Shown: in pieces, positions 23,480 to 33,139 of the stretch
How positions within the stretch are numbered: the stretch's first letter is position 1
Layout of the letters: each line of letters starts with the position of its first letter
From: JBPOFY01 sp051252415
GTDB taxonomy: Bacteria; Verrucomicrobiota; Verrucomicrobiia; Opitutales; Coraliomargaritaceae
DNA: 64,000 nucleotides
Assembly (NCBI GenBank): GCA_051252415.1
Contig: JBPOGA010000002.1
Location: 186,001 to 250,000 of the forward strand
Direction: 5' to 3'
The notes under the pieces: generated by a model
What the model saw: only the letters and a program-made list of their open reading frames with translations
The model's database searches: none
What the model was told of the DNA's origin: nothing
Translations under genes and position numbers: made by a program

Positions 23480-25138
23480 ATGTTTACTACACTTTTCGCA
23501 ATCTTCGGCAGCCTCGGACTCTTCCTTTATGGAATGAAGGTCATGAGTGAGGGCCTCCAAAAAGTCTCTGGCGAAGGCCTCCGCGCCTTGATATCGAATA
23601 TGACGCGTAATCGTCTGTCAGGGATCGTTAGCGGCACCTTGATGACTACGCTCGTGCAGTCCTCTAGTGCAACGACCGTGATGATCGTGAGTTTCGTGAA
23701 CGCACGGCTACTGACTCTCACCGAATCGATCGGCATGATCATGGGCGCCAACCTCGGCACTACGACCACTTTCTGGATTGTCGCATTTCTAGGCTTTAAG
23801 TTCAGCCTCGCGAAAATAGCCCTGCCCTGCGTTGGCATCGGGGTCGCAATGATCTTCTTCCGCACCCCGAAAGTGCGGAACACGGGTGAAGCGCTGATTG
23901 GTTTCGGTATCCTCTTCCTTGGTCTGAACTTCCTCAAGGGCTCCGTTCCAAATGTTAAGGAAAATCCAGAACTTTTCTCCTTTCTCGCAGACTGGTCAGG
24001 TCAAACTGGCTCGGTCGCAATCTTCTTCATCTTCGGTGTTTTACTCACTATCCTAGTTCAATCCTCATCCGTCGCGGGTGCAATCACCTTAACCCTCGCC
24101 GCTAAAGGCTGGATCGGTTATGAAGACGCTGCGGCGATTGTTATCGGTGAAAACGTCGGCACCACGATTACAGCCAACCTCGCCGCGATGACCGCTGGTG
24201 TCGAAGCCAAGCGTGCCGCACGCGCACACTTCTTGTTCAATATGGTTGGCGTCTGCTGGATGATCTTCCTCTTCCATCCATTTGCGGAGCTTATTGATAA
24301 GATTACGCCAGGCGACGCCAATGATCCAGCGCACACACTTTACCACCTCGCGCTGTTCCACTCGATGTTCAACCTCACAAATATCTGCCTCCAGTTCCCA
24401 TTCGTGAAACAGCTCGCATTCTTGTCCACCAAGATGGTGCGCGACAAAGAAAGCAATCAAAGCAACGAGACACATATTCAATACCAAGCGCCTAATTTAC
24501 CGCAGACTGGTGAAATTAACCTCGCTGAAGCACAACGCGAAATCAAGGGAATGGCGGAGCTCACGCTCGAAATGTTTCGCGGCTTCAATGAAGTGTATGA
24601 ACGCCCCGACGAAGACCTCGGCAGCCGAGTCAAAGAACTCAAAGAAATGGAAGAACGCAGCGACCGCCTCGCGTTCGACATCACACAGTATCTGATTTAT
24701 TGCACATCTTCCGAGCTCAGCCGCGAACGCCTCAACGAGGTAACCGTGATGCTCCGCGTGATTTCCGAACTCGAAGAAATTTGCGACAACACCTACGACC
24801 TTGTGAAGCTCGCCGAGCGCAAATACCGCAAGCAGCGCGTCTTACCTGAAGGCACTCAGGAAGCGATTCGCAACTTCAGTAAACCGGTAGACCAATTCAT
24901 CACCTTCTATATCGAATGCCTCGGCAAAAAGGTAACAGCGGCCAACATCGAAACGGCAATGCAACTCGAAAATACCATCGATGCATCCCGTAAGAAACTC
25001 CGCCGCGAAGCCGTCCGTAGAATGAGTGATCCTTCAAACGTAAAATCCGAGATGCTCTACATCGACATCCTCAACAATATCGAAAGCATCGGCGACCACT
25101 CATTGAACATCCTCAAATTACTCAGCCAAATCGATTAA
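23480..25138 (+). CDS. Na/Pi cotransporter family protein with PhoU-like domain
   Basis: 552 residues. Two inverted membrane repeats carry the family motif: LVQSSSATTVMIV (first half) and LVQSSSVAGAITL (second half), with GANLGTTTTFW and GENVGTTITANLAAM. After about residue 340 the protein becomes a soluble helical bundle like PhoU (ELEEICDNTYDLVKLAE, ILNNIESIGDHSLNILKLL). It should import phosphate with sodium, with the PhoU-like part regulating it. A strong terminator follows 17 nt after the stop. Confidence 0.92.
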   Translation: MFTTLFAIFGSLGLFLYGMKVMSEGLQKVSGEGLRALISNMTRNRLSGIVSGTLMTTLVQSSSATTVMIVSFVNARLLTLTESIGMIMGANLGTTTTFWIVAFLGFKFSLAKIALPCVGIGVAMIFFRTPKVRNTGEALIGFGILFLGLNFLKGSVPNVKENPELFSFLADWSGQTGSVAIFFIFGVLLTILVQSSSVAGAITLTLAAKGWIGYEDAAAIVIGENVGTTITANLAAMTAGVEAKRAARAHFLFNMVGVCWMIFLFHPFAELIDKITPGDANDPAHTLYHLALFHSMFNLTNICLQFPFVKQLAFLSTKMVRDKESNQSNETHIQYQAPNLPQTGEINLAEAQREIKGMAELTLEMFRGFNEVYERPDEDLGSRVKELKEMEERSDRLAFDITQYLIYCTSSELSRERLNEVTVMLRVISELEEICDNTYDLVKLAERKYRKQRVLPEGTQEAIRNFSKPVDQFITFYIECLGKKVTAANIETAMQLENTIDASRKKLRREAVRRMSDPSNVKSEMLYIDILNNIESIGDHSLNILKLLSQID

Positions 25139-25155
25139 GCTTCAATCCATTTTCC

Positions 25156-25187
25156 AAAGGGCCGCCTCGAAAGAGACGGCCCTTTTT
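25156..25187 (+). terminator. rho-independent terminator after the Na/Pi gene
   Basis: AAAGGGCCG / CGGCCCTTT stem (extended by CTC/GAG inside), followed by TTTTT. Confidence 0.9.
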
Positions 25188-25199
25188 CGTGTAAACAAG

Positions 25200-25269
25200 G
25201 TAAGGACGGCTGCCCTCAACCGTCCGCGTGCACACATATGGCGGACGCTTGAGAGCAAGCGTCCCGACC
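25200..25269. repeat. degenerate REP pair (BIME)
   Basis: GTAA-GGACGGCTGCCCTCAACCGTCC (25200-25225) is opposite GCGGACGCTTGAGAGCAAGCGTCC (25242-25269). Both match the family at 17892, but the signature has drifted to GTAA on the left and to CGAC instead of CTAC on the right. Confidence 0.75.
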
Positions 25270-25348
25270 CTTTTCCTGGCACCTCATAGATCACCACTAG
25301 GCTCAAAGATTTGACAATTCGCCGATTTCAAGCGACTACTCAGCGGAC

Positions 25349-25840
25349 ATGCGCACCCTATCATTACTATTTACCCTCACCGCCATTTGCCTCGGACTGA
25401 CCGCACACACCATCCGTGCCACTGAAATCAATAATACCCAAGACTTAGTCGAATGGGAGAACTTAGCCTTCGAAATCGAAGATACTAAGTGCCGCGTTGG
25501 TATCGCTTCGGTAAAACTCTCTGTGACAACTCTCAAGTCTAAGGACGGCAATCTAGTCGGCGAATACAGTATCGTCGTGCCACTGATGAGTTCCCAAAAT
25601 GACAAAGGTCGCATCGTGCTACCACTCAACAACAGCACAGTTGGCGATCTCGGTGAAAAAGGTGGCATCCTTAAGGGCCAAGCGATCAGCTACAAAGAAG
25701 GAACCACCCCAAACAGTATCCGTTGTGAAGTGCTCCCTTTAGACAATAAAACAATTCTCCTCGCGATCAAAACTGACAAGCGCACCCTTGAGTTCAAATC
25801 CAGCTACACAGTTTCAGATACCACACCCACAGATAGCTGA
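25349..25840 (+). CDS. exported hypothetical protein
   Basis: 163 residues with a Sec signal peptide (MRTLSLLFTLTAICLGLTAHTIRA, likely cut near Ala24). The mature part is an all-beta type domain (CRVGIASVKLSVTTLKSKDGNLVGEYSIVVPL, KTILLAIKTDKRTLEFKSSY). I recognise no family and see no catalytic motif. The stop lies 16 nt from the end of the convergent rapA gene. Confidence 0.65.
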   Translation: MRTLSLLFTLTAICLGLTAHTIRATEINNTQDLVEWENLAFEIEDTKCRVGIASVKLSVTTLKSKDGNLVGEYSIVVPLMSSQNDKGRIVLPLNNSTVGDLGEKGGILKGQAISYKEGTTPNSIRCEVLPLDNKTILLAIKTDKRTLEFKSSYTVSDTTPTDS

Positions 25841-25856
25841 GCAAAACATCTAGGCC

Positions 25857-28703
25857 TCAACCACCAGGGCCACGTAAGATCAAGCGCACGGAATCTAAAC
25901 GCAGGTGTGCTTTCGCGATATGACGAGTGACATCGGCGATAACGTTTTCGGCGAGTTTAATTTCTTCCTCGCGAACATTGGGATTCACTTTTTGTAATTC
26001 TTTCAACCGTGTCGCTTCACCATCTAAGTGCGTGTGCGCATCGTGCATCGCTCTTTGCAACAGAACTGACTTTTGCTCGCGAGCATAGCCCTTGGCTGAC
26101 TTGAGCATCTCAGGCACTAGAGCCTTCAAAAGCTCGGGGTTTTGCTTAAGGCGAAAGGCTTCTTCATCGCCACAATGCTTGTTAATCAACGGATGCGAGA
26201 AATCATCTGAGCAGTCGCCTCCTTGCATGTCGACAACGACACGGACTGGTGTCGGCGGTAAGAATCGGTCCACATGCAAACGAGACGGCGCAACACTCTC
26301 TAGCACATACACGGCTTCAATTAAAATCGGGGGTGACTCTACACTGGTATCTTTCCAGACAACGATGGAGCTATTGCCCTTCTCAGAGCTGAGCATCAAA
26401 TCAATCGAACCACGCACCATCGGATGATCCCAAGTGAGGAAACCAATATCTTCGCGCCCGAGTGCTTTAGTGCGGTCGCAAGTCACAATAGTGCCCTCGT
26501 CAGGCAAACTGGGGAAAGAATCAGTAAACAACTGTCCAGGTGAAAGGTGGTAGGTGCGCTTATCAATGTCTTCAACCGTCACACCAAAGTGATCAAAGAT
26601 ACGATTCATAAATCCATCCAAGGTGTGGTCGGCATCTTGACGAGCAATCTGCCCCACGAGCTCCTGAGATTCTTCTTCGCGAAATGAATTGAGCGCGATC
26701 AAACGATCCTGCCCCTTCCCAAGCTTCGCTTCTAGGTCTTCGCGGAAAGCCCGACTCTCGTCAATCAATGCATCGGCTTGCTTAAGTACTTTCGCAGCAC
26801 CGCTGTGGTAAACTGGCCCAAGCTCTTCAACTGCCTTACCGAATTTTGCCATGTAGGCGTAGCCACCCTTGAGTGAGTGCTCTACACCATTTAGGCCTTC
26901 ATGGTGCCAACGCATCAATAGCTCTGTCCAAGTATGCTCTAAATATGGCAGGTGGATCTTAATCGTTTCCGTCTGCCCAATACGGTCAAGACGACCAATA
27001 CGCTGCTCCAATAGTTCAGGATTGAGCGGCAGGTCAAACAACACCAAGTGATGCGCAAACTGGAAGTTGCGCCCTTCACTGCCGATTTCAGAACAAAGCA
27101 AAATACGTGCGCCTTCAGCCTCGGCAAACCATGCAGCATTGCGGTCACGCTGCATTAGGGTGAGGTCTTCGTGGAAGAGTGCGGCCTTCACGTTAAGCTC
27201 TTCTAGTAATGCATCGTAAATCGCCTGCACTTTATCGCGCGTGCGACAGATCAACAGCACCTTCTCGTTTTCGCCGAGCTCCTGCAACAGGTTCGCCAGC
27301 CACTTGATCCGTGGACCATTGCGAAAGTCAAAAGTTTCGCCCACTTCAGTAGACTCAATTTCCAGCTCAAATTCTTTCAACAGCCGCGCATTTAGTTCCG
27401 CTTTCGAAAGCTTCGCACGCGCAGACAATTTTGTCGGCAAGCCTTTACGCTCGGGGAAACCTTTCAACGCGTCACGTGTGTTGCGGAAAATCACACGGCC
27501 CGTGCCATGACGATCCACCAGATCATCGAGCAAGGTCTGCTTATCCTTCAAGTGCTCCTTGAACTCGGCATCGCTAAACTCCTCAAAGACCTCACGTAGA
27601 TACTCCGTATCGGCCTTAGTCAACTTAGCACCGCTGACCAATTTATCCGCGACAACCGCGACTTGTGAATAATCGCTCTGCTCCTCCTTAAACTTATCAA
27701 GGTCAGGGTAGCGCTCGGGATCGAGCAGGCGCAATCGCGCGAAGTGCCCTTCCGGACCGAGCTGCTCAGGTGTAGCGGTGAGCAAGAGCAGGCCGTGACT
27801 TTTCTTAGTCAATGCTTCGACGAGTTGATACTCCGGGCTCACGCACTCGGGCGTCCATTCGAGGTGATGTGCTTCGTCGACGACGAGCATGTCCCACTTG
27901 GCACTGGTCGCACACTGCGCCCAACGCTCATTCTCAAGCAGTGTCTTAATGCTACAGATCACCAACTGCTCCTCCATGAATGGGTTCGTATCTTCTTCAA
28001 CCTGCGTCATTGATTGGCAACGCTCATCATCAAGCAAAGTGAACCACATATTGAAGCGGCGCAGCAATTCAATGAACCACTGGTGCACCAACGATTCTGG
28101 CAGTACGATAAGAATACGCTCGGCCCGGCCAGTCAGGTGCAGACGGTGTAAAATCAAACAAGCCTCAATGGTTTTACCGAGACCCACTTCATCCGCAAGC
28201 AGCACACGTGGCATGTAGCGATTGGCGACTTCTGACGCGATGTAGAGCTGATGCGGGATCAAATCGATACGACCACCCGCAAAACCAGCCACGGGTGACA
28301 TACGCGCACGGCTTTGCCGCTCGATCGTTTCATAGCGTAAAGAGAACGCGCTGGATTGATCTATCTGCCCACCAATCAAACGATCTTCAGGCTTACTGAA
28401 GCTAATGGTGTCAGCCAGATCCATCTCCACCACTTCGACACCACCGCCAACATAAGTAATAATACCTGCCTCTTCGCGCACCTCCTCGACAGTAACCATT
28501 TCCCCCTTCTGCGAGTGAATCGTATCCCCAACATGAAACTCAACGCGCTTTACGGGTGCACTCGCTGGAGCATACAACCGCGCCTCACTGGATGCAGGGA
28601 AGACGAGACGCATTTGGTGCCTCGAGACCTCTTCCAATATTCCAAGCCCGAGCTCTGGTTCTGTTTCGCTGATCCAGCGTTGTCCTACTGTAAATTGTGC
28701 CAT
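25857..28703 (-). CDS. rapA: RNA polymerase-associated ATPase RapA (SNF2 family)
   Basis: 948 residues, close to the 968 of E. coli RapA. In order: N-terminal Tudor-like domains (VGQRWISETEPELGLGILEEV), SNF2 ATPase with Walker A LADEVGLGKTIEA and Walker B VVDEAHHLEW, the helicase C part (RILLCSEIGSEGRNFQFAHHLVLFDLP and EQRIGRLDRIGQ), and the long RapA-specific C-terminus. RapA recycles stalled RNA polymerase after termination. The resemblance includes the RapA tail, so this is not a generic SNF2 protein. It stands alone on the minus strand and converges with the exported-protein gene. Confidence 0.93.
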   Translation of the reverse strand: MAQFTVGQRWISETEPELGLGILEEVSRHQMRLVFPASSEARLYAPASAPVKRVEFHVGDTIHSQKGEMVTVEEVREEAGIITYVGGGVEVVEMDLADTISFSKPEDRLIGGQIDQSSAFSLRYETIERQSRARMSPVAGFAGGRIDLIPHQLYIASEVANRYMPRVLLADEVGLGKTIEACLILHRLHLTGRAERILIVLPESLVHQWFIELLRRFNMWFTLLDDERCQSMTQVEEDTNPFMEEQLVICSIKTLLENERWAQCATSAKWDMLVVDEAHHLEWTPECVSPEYQLVEALTKKSHGLLLLTATPEQLGPEGHFARLRLLDPERYPDLDKFKEEQSDYSQVAVVADKLVSGAKLTKADTEYLREVFEEFSDAEFKEHLKDKQTLLDDLVDRHGTGRVIFRNTRDALKGFPERKGLPTKLSARAKLSKAELNARLLKEFELEIESTEVGETFDFRNGPRIKWLANLLQELGENEKVLLICRTRDKVQAIYDALLEELNVKAALFHEDLTLMQRDRNAAWFAEAEGARILLCSEIGSEGRNFQFAHHLVLFDLPLNPELLEQRIGRLDRIGQTETIKIHLPYLEHTWTELLMRWHHEGLNGVEHSLKGGYAYMAKFGKAVEELGPVYHSGAAKVLKQADALIDESRAFREDLEAKLGKGQDRLIALNSFREEESQELVGQIARQDADHTLDGFMNRIFDHFGVTVEDIDKRTYHLSPGQLFTDSFPSLPDEGTIVTCDRTKALGREDIGFLTWDHPMVRGSIDLMLSSEKGNSSIVVWKDTSVESPPILIEAVYVLESVAPSRLHVDRFLPPTPVRVVVDMQGGDCSDDFSHPLINKHCGDEEAFRLKQNPELLKALVPEMLKSAKGYAREQKSVLLQRAMHDAHTHLDGEATRLKELQKVNPNVREEEIKLAENVIADVTRHIAKAHLRLDSVRLILRGPGG

Positions 28704-28829
28704 CGCCTAAGCGTCTGGCAGATCACCCGACCTTGTCAAAGGGAACTTCATGAAATGCTGAAGCTCTGAAATGCTGAAATGAGCGGTTACACAGTTTCAG
28801 TTTTTCACTATCTCAGATTCTCAGATTTT

Positions 28830-29396
28830 CTAAAACTTCACCTTCACCGCTTCGCGTTCGACGGGTTCGACCTCAAAGAACTCTTCAGCATCAGGTGGGA
28901 AGCCAAACATCCCTGCAACGATGTTACTTGGGAAAGATTGCGTCTTATTACGATATTCGCGGACATTGCCGTTGTAAAAGCGACGTGAGGACTGAATGCG
29001 GTCTTCGGTATTCACCAACTCTTCTTGGAGCTGCTTAAAGTTCTCATTGGCCTTCAGGTCGGGATAATTTTCCGCGAGTGCAAACAAGCCATTGAGACTT
29101 GAAACGAGCAACTTTTCAGTGGTGGCCTGCTGCGCAGGCGAGCCGGTGTTTTGTTGGCACTGATTACGCAGCGCGATTACATTCTCCAAAGTCTCGCTTT
29201 CGTGCTTTGCGTAGCCTTTTGCAGTTTCGACTAGATTCGGAATGAGATCATAGCGACGCTTCAATTCCGTATCAATATTGGCCCAGGCGTCGCGGATGTG
29301 ATTTCTAATCGTAACTAGACCATTGTAGGTCATGACCAAATAAAGAACCGGAAAAATGACGATAACGCCGAGAATAACTAGTGTAACAATGTTCAT
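28830..29396 (-). CDS. lemA: LemA family protein
   Basis: 188 residues. One N-terminal membrane helix (VTLVILGVIVIFPVLYLVMTYNGLV) is followed by the conserved LemA helical domain (WANIDTELKRRYDLIPNLVETAKGYAKHE, NENFKQLQEELVNTEDRIQSSRRFYNGNVREYRNK, FGFPPDAEEFFEVE). It is probably anchored in the inner membrane; its function is not established. It is the last gene of a minus-strand cluster with two small membrane-protein genes. Confidence 0.94.
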   Translation of the reverse strand: MNIVTLVILGVIVIFPVLYLVMTYNGLVTIRNHIRDAWANIDTELKRRYDLIPNLVETAKGYAKHESETLENVIALRNQCQQNTGSPAQQATTEKLLVSSLNGLFALAENYPDLKANENFKQLQEELVNTEDRIQSSRRFYNGNVREYRNKTQSFPSNIVAGMFGFPPDAEEFFEVEPVEREAVKVKF

Positions 29397-29422
29397 ATTC
29401 TTGTAGGGGTTGTAGAGGAAAA

Positions 29423-29746
29423 CTACTGTAGGAGAGATTCAGTAAAAGTAAATGCACCATAGCCCGCGAATCCCGCTAGGCCGATCCAAAAAAATAATTT
29501 CAATTCATTCCATTGATCTTCCGCCCACTCACCGCGAAACATCGAAATAATGTCTGGAGTAAACCAATGCCGAATCGCGTCGAAGAAATCCTCGCGACAC
29601 TCAAAAAATACACGAAAGCTAGCAAAGAGAACTAGAGCTCCCGCAACAATTGCTGCGACTATTGGTATTATCTCCATAAAAGGTGAATGACTCACAATAG
29701 GATAACTCCCATTTGTTAAGTTATGGATATTCTGCAAGCTCTCCAC
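29423..29746 (-). CDS. small membrane protein in the lemA cluster, hypothetical
   Basis: 107 residues with two likely membrane helices: ~25-47 (IIPIVAAIVAGALVLFASFRVFF) and ~86-103 (LFFWIGLAGFAGYGAFTF). Between them is a short amphipathic part (CREDFFDAIRHWFTPDIISMF). I recognise no family. It lies 26 nt upstream of lemA on the same strand and 17 nt downstream of the next cluster gene, so all three are likely one operon. Confidence 0.6.
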   Translation of the reverse strand: MESLQNIHNLTNGSYPIVSHSPFMEIIPIVAAIVAGALVLFASFRVFFECREDFFDAIRHWFTPDIISMFRGEWAEDQWNELKLFFWIGLAGFAGYGAFTFTESLLQ

Positions 29747-29763
29747 CCACTTGCAAGTAAAAA

Positions 29764-30438
29764 CTACGCATTAAACAGATAGTTAGGCATAAGTGATCGA
29801 ATTTTCAAGAGGCGTTCGTGATTCGGTCGAATCGCCTCTATCGACAGTTTCCCCTTAAATGTCATAGCTAATGTGTTGCCATCCACTTCGAGAATGAGGT
29901 CTTGTTGGCGCAAAAGATAATCAATCATTTGCGCATTGCAGAAATCGTATGCAAACTTCTTGTCCCTTGATTTCACCTTGTAACGCTTTGAAAACTCTAG
30001 TGACTCGAAATCAATATCGTCGAAACCAAGCGCTTGTCCAATTTTTGAAAAGAAGCCTTCACGCTCAATGTTCAACTCTGGAAACGCTGCGGACATACTC
30101 AGCGTAAAGATAGAAAAGTAGTGATGATGCGTTGTGCGGCGGCCCTTACTATCTCTCGAATAAGTTTCGTAATGATAATCGAATATATGCGCCTGCTGCC
30201 CATCAACCTTGCCAGACAATCGATTAAAGGCATAGCGCTTATGCCCATCATCCATGTGTTCAAGGAAGCTGTATCGTGAAGCGAAGCCGTAATCCTTCCC
30301 AGGATAGAAATCGAAACCGAGTTCCATAGCCAGCAATTGAAAAGCCTCACGGCGTTTCTTAGCCTGCAAATGTCCGAGGTAAGCAATGACACCTACAAAG
30401 ATGATAAAACCAATAAAAAGTAGTATTTGAGGATCCAC
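29764..30438 (-). CDS. membrane-anchored protein, DUF3137-like
   Basis: 224 residues. An N-terminal membrane helix (ILLFIGFIIFVGVIAYLGHL) is followed by a basic stretch (QAKKRREAF) and a cytoplasmic domain. The domain has FDYHYETYSRDSKGRRTTHHHYFSIF, then DLILEVDGNTLAMTFKGKLSIEAIRPNHERLLKIRSLMPNYLF. This layout resembles DUF3137 proteins, which are often encoded next to lemA; the resemblance is by eye only. It is the first gene of the putative lemA operon. Confidence 0.65.
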   Translation of the reverse strand: MDPQILLFIGFIIFVGVIAYLGHLQAKKRREAFQLLAMELGFDFYPGKDYGFASRYSFLEHMDDGHKRYAFNRLSGKVDGQQAHIFDYHYETYSRDSKGRRTTHHHYFSIFTLSMSAAFPELNIEREGFFSKIGQALGFDDIDFESLEFSKRYKVKSRDKKFAYDFCNAQMIDYLLRQQDLILEVDGNTLAMTFKGKLSIEAIRPNHERLLKIRSLMPNYLFNA

Positions 30439-30585
30439 GCCATAAGAGAGCTACATTCGATCGAGATTGGCAAGAATGGATCACTGCTTGCACTAAGCAC
30501 AGTCAAGTTGGCTTTAATCACTCTACACCAGCAGGCCTGGCTAAGCAGCGGATATGAGACGTATAGATACATTCTCACATCAGGC

Positions 30586-30619
30586 AAAAAAAATGCCACA
30601 TCCCTAAGAATGTGGCATC
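30586..30619 (-). terminator. rho-independent terminator downstream of the 283-codon membrane protein gene
   Basis: On the minus strand, stem ATGCCACAT / ATGTGGCAT with loop TCTTAGGGA, followed by eight T. It lies 22 nt past the stop of the gene ending at 30641. Confidence 0.9.
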
Positions 30620-30640
30620 TATTAAAAGAGCTTTCGGAGT

Positions 30641-31444
30641 TTAGTTCACCTCACGCAATTTCGCCATTAAGGTGTAAGCATTCACACCATGTTCGGATGA
30701 GACATAATCAACATCAATTGCACCACTTGCAGGTATCCATACGGGATGTAACTTTGTTAATGCAGCACGTCGCCCTACAAAGCGAAATTCGCACCCGGTC
30801 TCCACTGGTAGCGGTTGGCCTGTTAAGTTTTCAATTCGTGCCCAAACACGTAGCCGCCCATCATCGATTGGATGCGCTTCGACACGGCTAATAAGAAGCC
30901 CTGTCGTATGCGCCCGTGAAAGTTTCACACCGTCAGGCACCAGCACGACGCCTCCCCAGTCGCGGCTAGTCCCAATTTCAACATTGCCAGCGGATGTGAT
31001 TATTTGTGCCTCGCCCACGGTATTTGGACCTGTGGGATCTTTCAACTGCACATCCAACTTCAATTCCTCTTGGTTTAATACCCGAACAGACCCGCTCTGC
31101 TGATTCACTTGAATTCCACCTGCAACTGGCGTCACAGGCACTGCCTCGACAACTCTACGTGCGGCCGTTGTTTCTCGATACTCAGGAGCTAGCGATTCTT
31201 TCTTCAGGTAACTAAGGGACCGCTTGAATTCTGTGACATCATCAATCGTATGTGGCAACACTCCAGCGGGAGCTTCATCATCAACATCTACAACCAGCAT
31301 GCGTGTCGCAGCTTCAGGTGTCGCCGCCAGTCGATCGCGGAGATAAAAAATATAAAAAGCAAGTCCACCGATCACAAGTATAAGAATAATAAGCGGCAAT
31401 CGCGACTTAGCTGGTAAAGAGTTCGCTGTATCTGGGGTATTCAC
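30641..31444 (-). CDS. single-pass membrane protein with periplasmic domain, hypothetical
   Basis: About 267 residues from the GTG at 31444 (VNTPDTANSLPAKS), which has a G-rich stretch directly upstream; the frame itself extends 16 codons further. One membrane helix (RLPLIILILVIGGLAFYIFYL) is followed by a linker and a beta-rich domain: SGNVEIGTSRDWGGVVLVPDG, LLISRVEAHPIDDGRLRVWARIENLTG and CEFRFVGR. The last part resembles the DUF1425/YcfL-like all-beta folds, but I do not assign it. It has its own terminator. Confidence 0.65.
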   Translation of the reverse strand: MNTPDTANSLPAKSRLPLIILILVIGGLAFYIFYLRDRLAATPEAATRMLVVDVDDEAPAGVLPHTIDDVTEFKRSLSYLKKESLAPEYRETTAARRVVEAVPVTPVAGGIQVNQQSGSVRVLNQEELKLDVQLKDPTGPNTVGEAQIITSAGNVEIGTSRDWGGVVLVPDGVKLSRAHTTGLLISRVEAHPIDDGRLRVWARIENLTGQPLPVETGCEFRFVGRRAALTKLHPVWIPASGAIDVDYVSSEHGVNAYTLMAKLREVN

Positions 31445-31492
31445 ACCCCCATTAACTACAAAACTGAAAAAATAACAAGGTCGTTTCCACAC

Positions 31493-32133
31493 CGAACTAC
31501 ACGGACTGTTGTTTGACCCAAAAGGTGCATAATGGGAGACGTTTCATTTAATCGACATAAAAACGGATTTGTAAACCACACGCTACCCTAGAGGACACAA
31601 AGCACAGAGGAGACATGCAAAATAAACCTAGCTCTTCGCTCTATTATTTCTGCGTTTTTTTGCGGCCATATCACGGCCTCGAGAATCAGTTCATTGGCGA
31701 CATTCTCGCAGAAATATATGCAGGGCATCGCTGGAAACTTACAATTGAGAAATTCCATTGAATATTGCGAAGCTCTGTAGGAGAGGGTGTATCCCTCGAC
31801 CCACACGAGTATAGTAAGCTGAAGGTCGGGGGATCAACCCTCTCCGACAAAGCAAGAAGCGATTGGAATGAGTGCCTCGCCGACTTCAGCCCCTTCAAAT
31901 TAGGCTAAAACCTGGCGTATCCAAAAGGCACTACAAAACTTAGAATCTACTCATCGAGAAGCGAGCAATTACATACGCTTAACATGTCACGATCACGACC
32001 CACATGAAGAACCTGACAATTCCGTAAGGTTCGAACAAGGCACCGACCAAGCGGTATGCATGCGCTAAATAGATCACCTGCAGGAAACGGCTTGGGCTTG
32101 CGAAATCGTTCAAAGCAGCTCCTACTCACTAGG
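31493..32133. other. long intergenic region with one REP pair
   Basis: About 640 nt. I support only the REP pair at 31777-31848. Open frames on either strand (for example 31588-31898) lack codon bias and recognisable motifs. A purine-rich GGACACAAAGCACAGAGG string at 31593-31610 is simple sequence. Confidence 0.6.
31777..31848. repeat. REP pair (GAGGG family)
   Basis: GTAG (31777-31780), then GAGAGGGTGTATCCCTC, with an inverted partner ending at 31848 that reads GGAGAGGGTTGATCCC on the minus strand. The signature is GTAG on the left and GTCG on the right. Confidence 0.65.
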
Positions 32134-32973
32134 ATGCCAAAGAACCCACATTACGATCGCTATATACCCGATGGCGTCAGCGCACCTGAAGCGCAAGCAC
32201 GCACCTCATACCTCGGAATAGGCGCACATCAGGACGACCTAGAATTTATGGCTTTTCACGGCATTAGCTTATGCTACGAGCAAGACATGCATTGGTTTAG
32301 CGGGATCACTTGCACGGATGGGGGCGGCAGTTCGCGCAAAGGAAAGTATGCGGACACCAGCGACGAGGAAATGAAAGTCGTGCGCATAAAGGAACAACGC
32401 AAAGCTGCCGAACTCGGGAAGTATAGTTTTATTGAACAACTGGGCTATTCAAGCGCTGAAGTCAAAGACCCAGAGCAACGCGGAGCATTAGTCGACCAAT
32501 TGGAAATTCTTTTATTAACAACACAACCAGAGGTTGTCTACACGCACAACCCAGCGGATAGGCATGCGACCCATGTCGGTGTCTTCTATGCAGTGATCGA
32601 AGCCATTCGCCGTCTACCACCCTATTCTCGCCCCAAGAAAATCTACGGCTGCGAAGTTTGGCGAGATCTAGATTGGCTCTGCGATGAAGATAAGATCGCA
32701 CTCGATGTGAGCGGACATCCAGACCTCGCCAAGCAACTAAACGCGTGCTTCGACTCACAAATCGCTGGTGGAAAGAATTACGGTGATGCGGTAATCGGCC
32801 GTCGTAAGGCGAATGCTACTTTTTACGACGCACATGGTGTTGATGTGATCGATCAACTCTGGTTCGCGATGGACCTCACAACTTTGATTGAAGACGACGG
32901 CGCATCAGTGGCCGATTATGTCACCGCACGCTTAAATCGATTTACCAAATCAGTCATTGACCTACTTGAATAA
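32134..32973 (+). CDS. PIG-L family deacetylase
   Basis: 279 residues from the ATG at 32134 (MPKNPHYDRYIPDG); the frame begins 26 codons upstream without support. The zinc-binding motif is GAHQDDLEFMAFHG, a variant of AHPDDE with Gln replacing Pro, and the third zinc ligand lies in HNPADRHATHVGVF. LmbE/PIG-L enzymes remove acetyl groups from N-acetylglucosamine-type sugars. The substrate is unknown. No glycosyltransferase or thiol-biosynthesis genes are nearby. Confidence 0.88.
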   Translation: MPKNPHYDRYIPDGVSAPEAQARTSYLGIGAHQDDLEFMAFHGISLCYEQDMHWFSGITCTDGGGSSRKGKYADTSDEEMKVVRIKEQRKAAELGKYSFIEQLGYSSAEVKDPEQRGALVDQLEILLLTTQPEVVYTHNPADRHATHVGVFYAVIEAIRRLPPYSRPKKIYGCEVWRDLDWLCDEDKIALDVSGHPDLAKQLNACFDSQIAGGKNYGDAVIGRRKANATFYDAHGVDVIDQLWFAMDLTTLIEDDGASVADYVTARLNRFTKSVIDLLE

Positions 32974-33139
32974 GATGCGCCCGCCACTCCATTAGTCCCA
33001 CTAATTCAGCATTTCCGCCCTATTAGATTGACGCGAGGCTCAAGGCAGCTTACTTCGTCGCGACTTGATTTTGCGGGCTACTGCCGAAACTACCAATTTC
33101 GTAGCCCTCAAGAGATATTAACTACGCAAACTACTACCT

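Noticed and set aside
31588..31898. Two overlapping minus-strand frames of ~70 codons in the 31.5-32.1 kb gap
   Set aside because: They cross the REP pair, share no motif with anything I know, and are preceded by no credible start signal.
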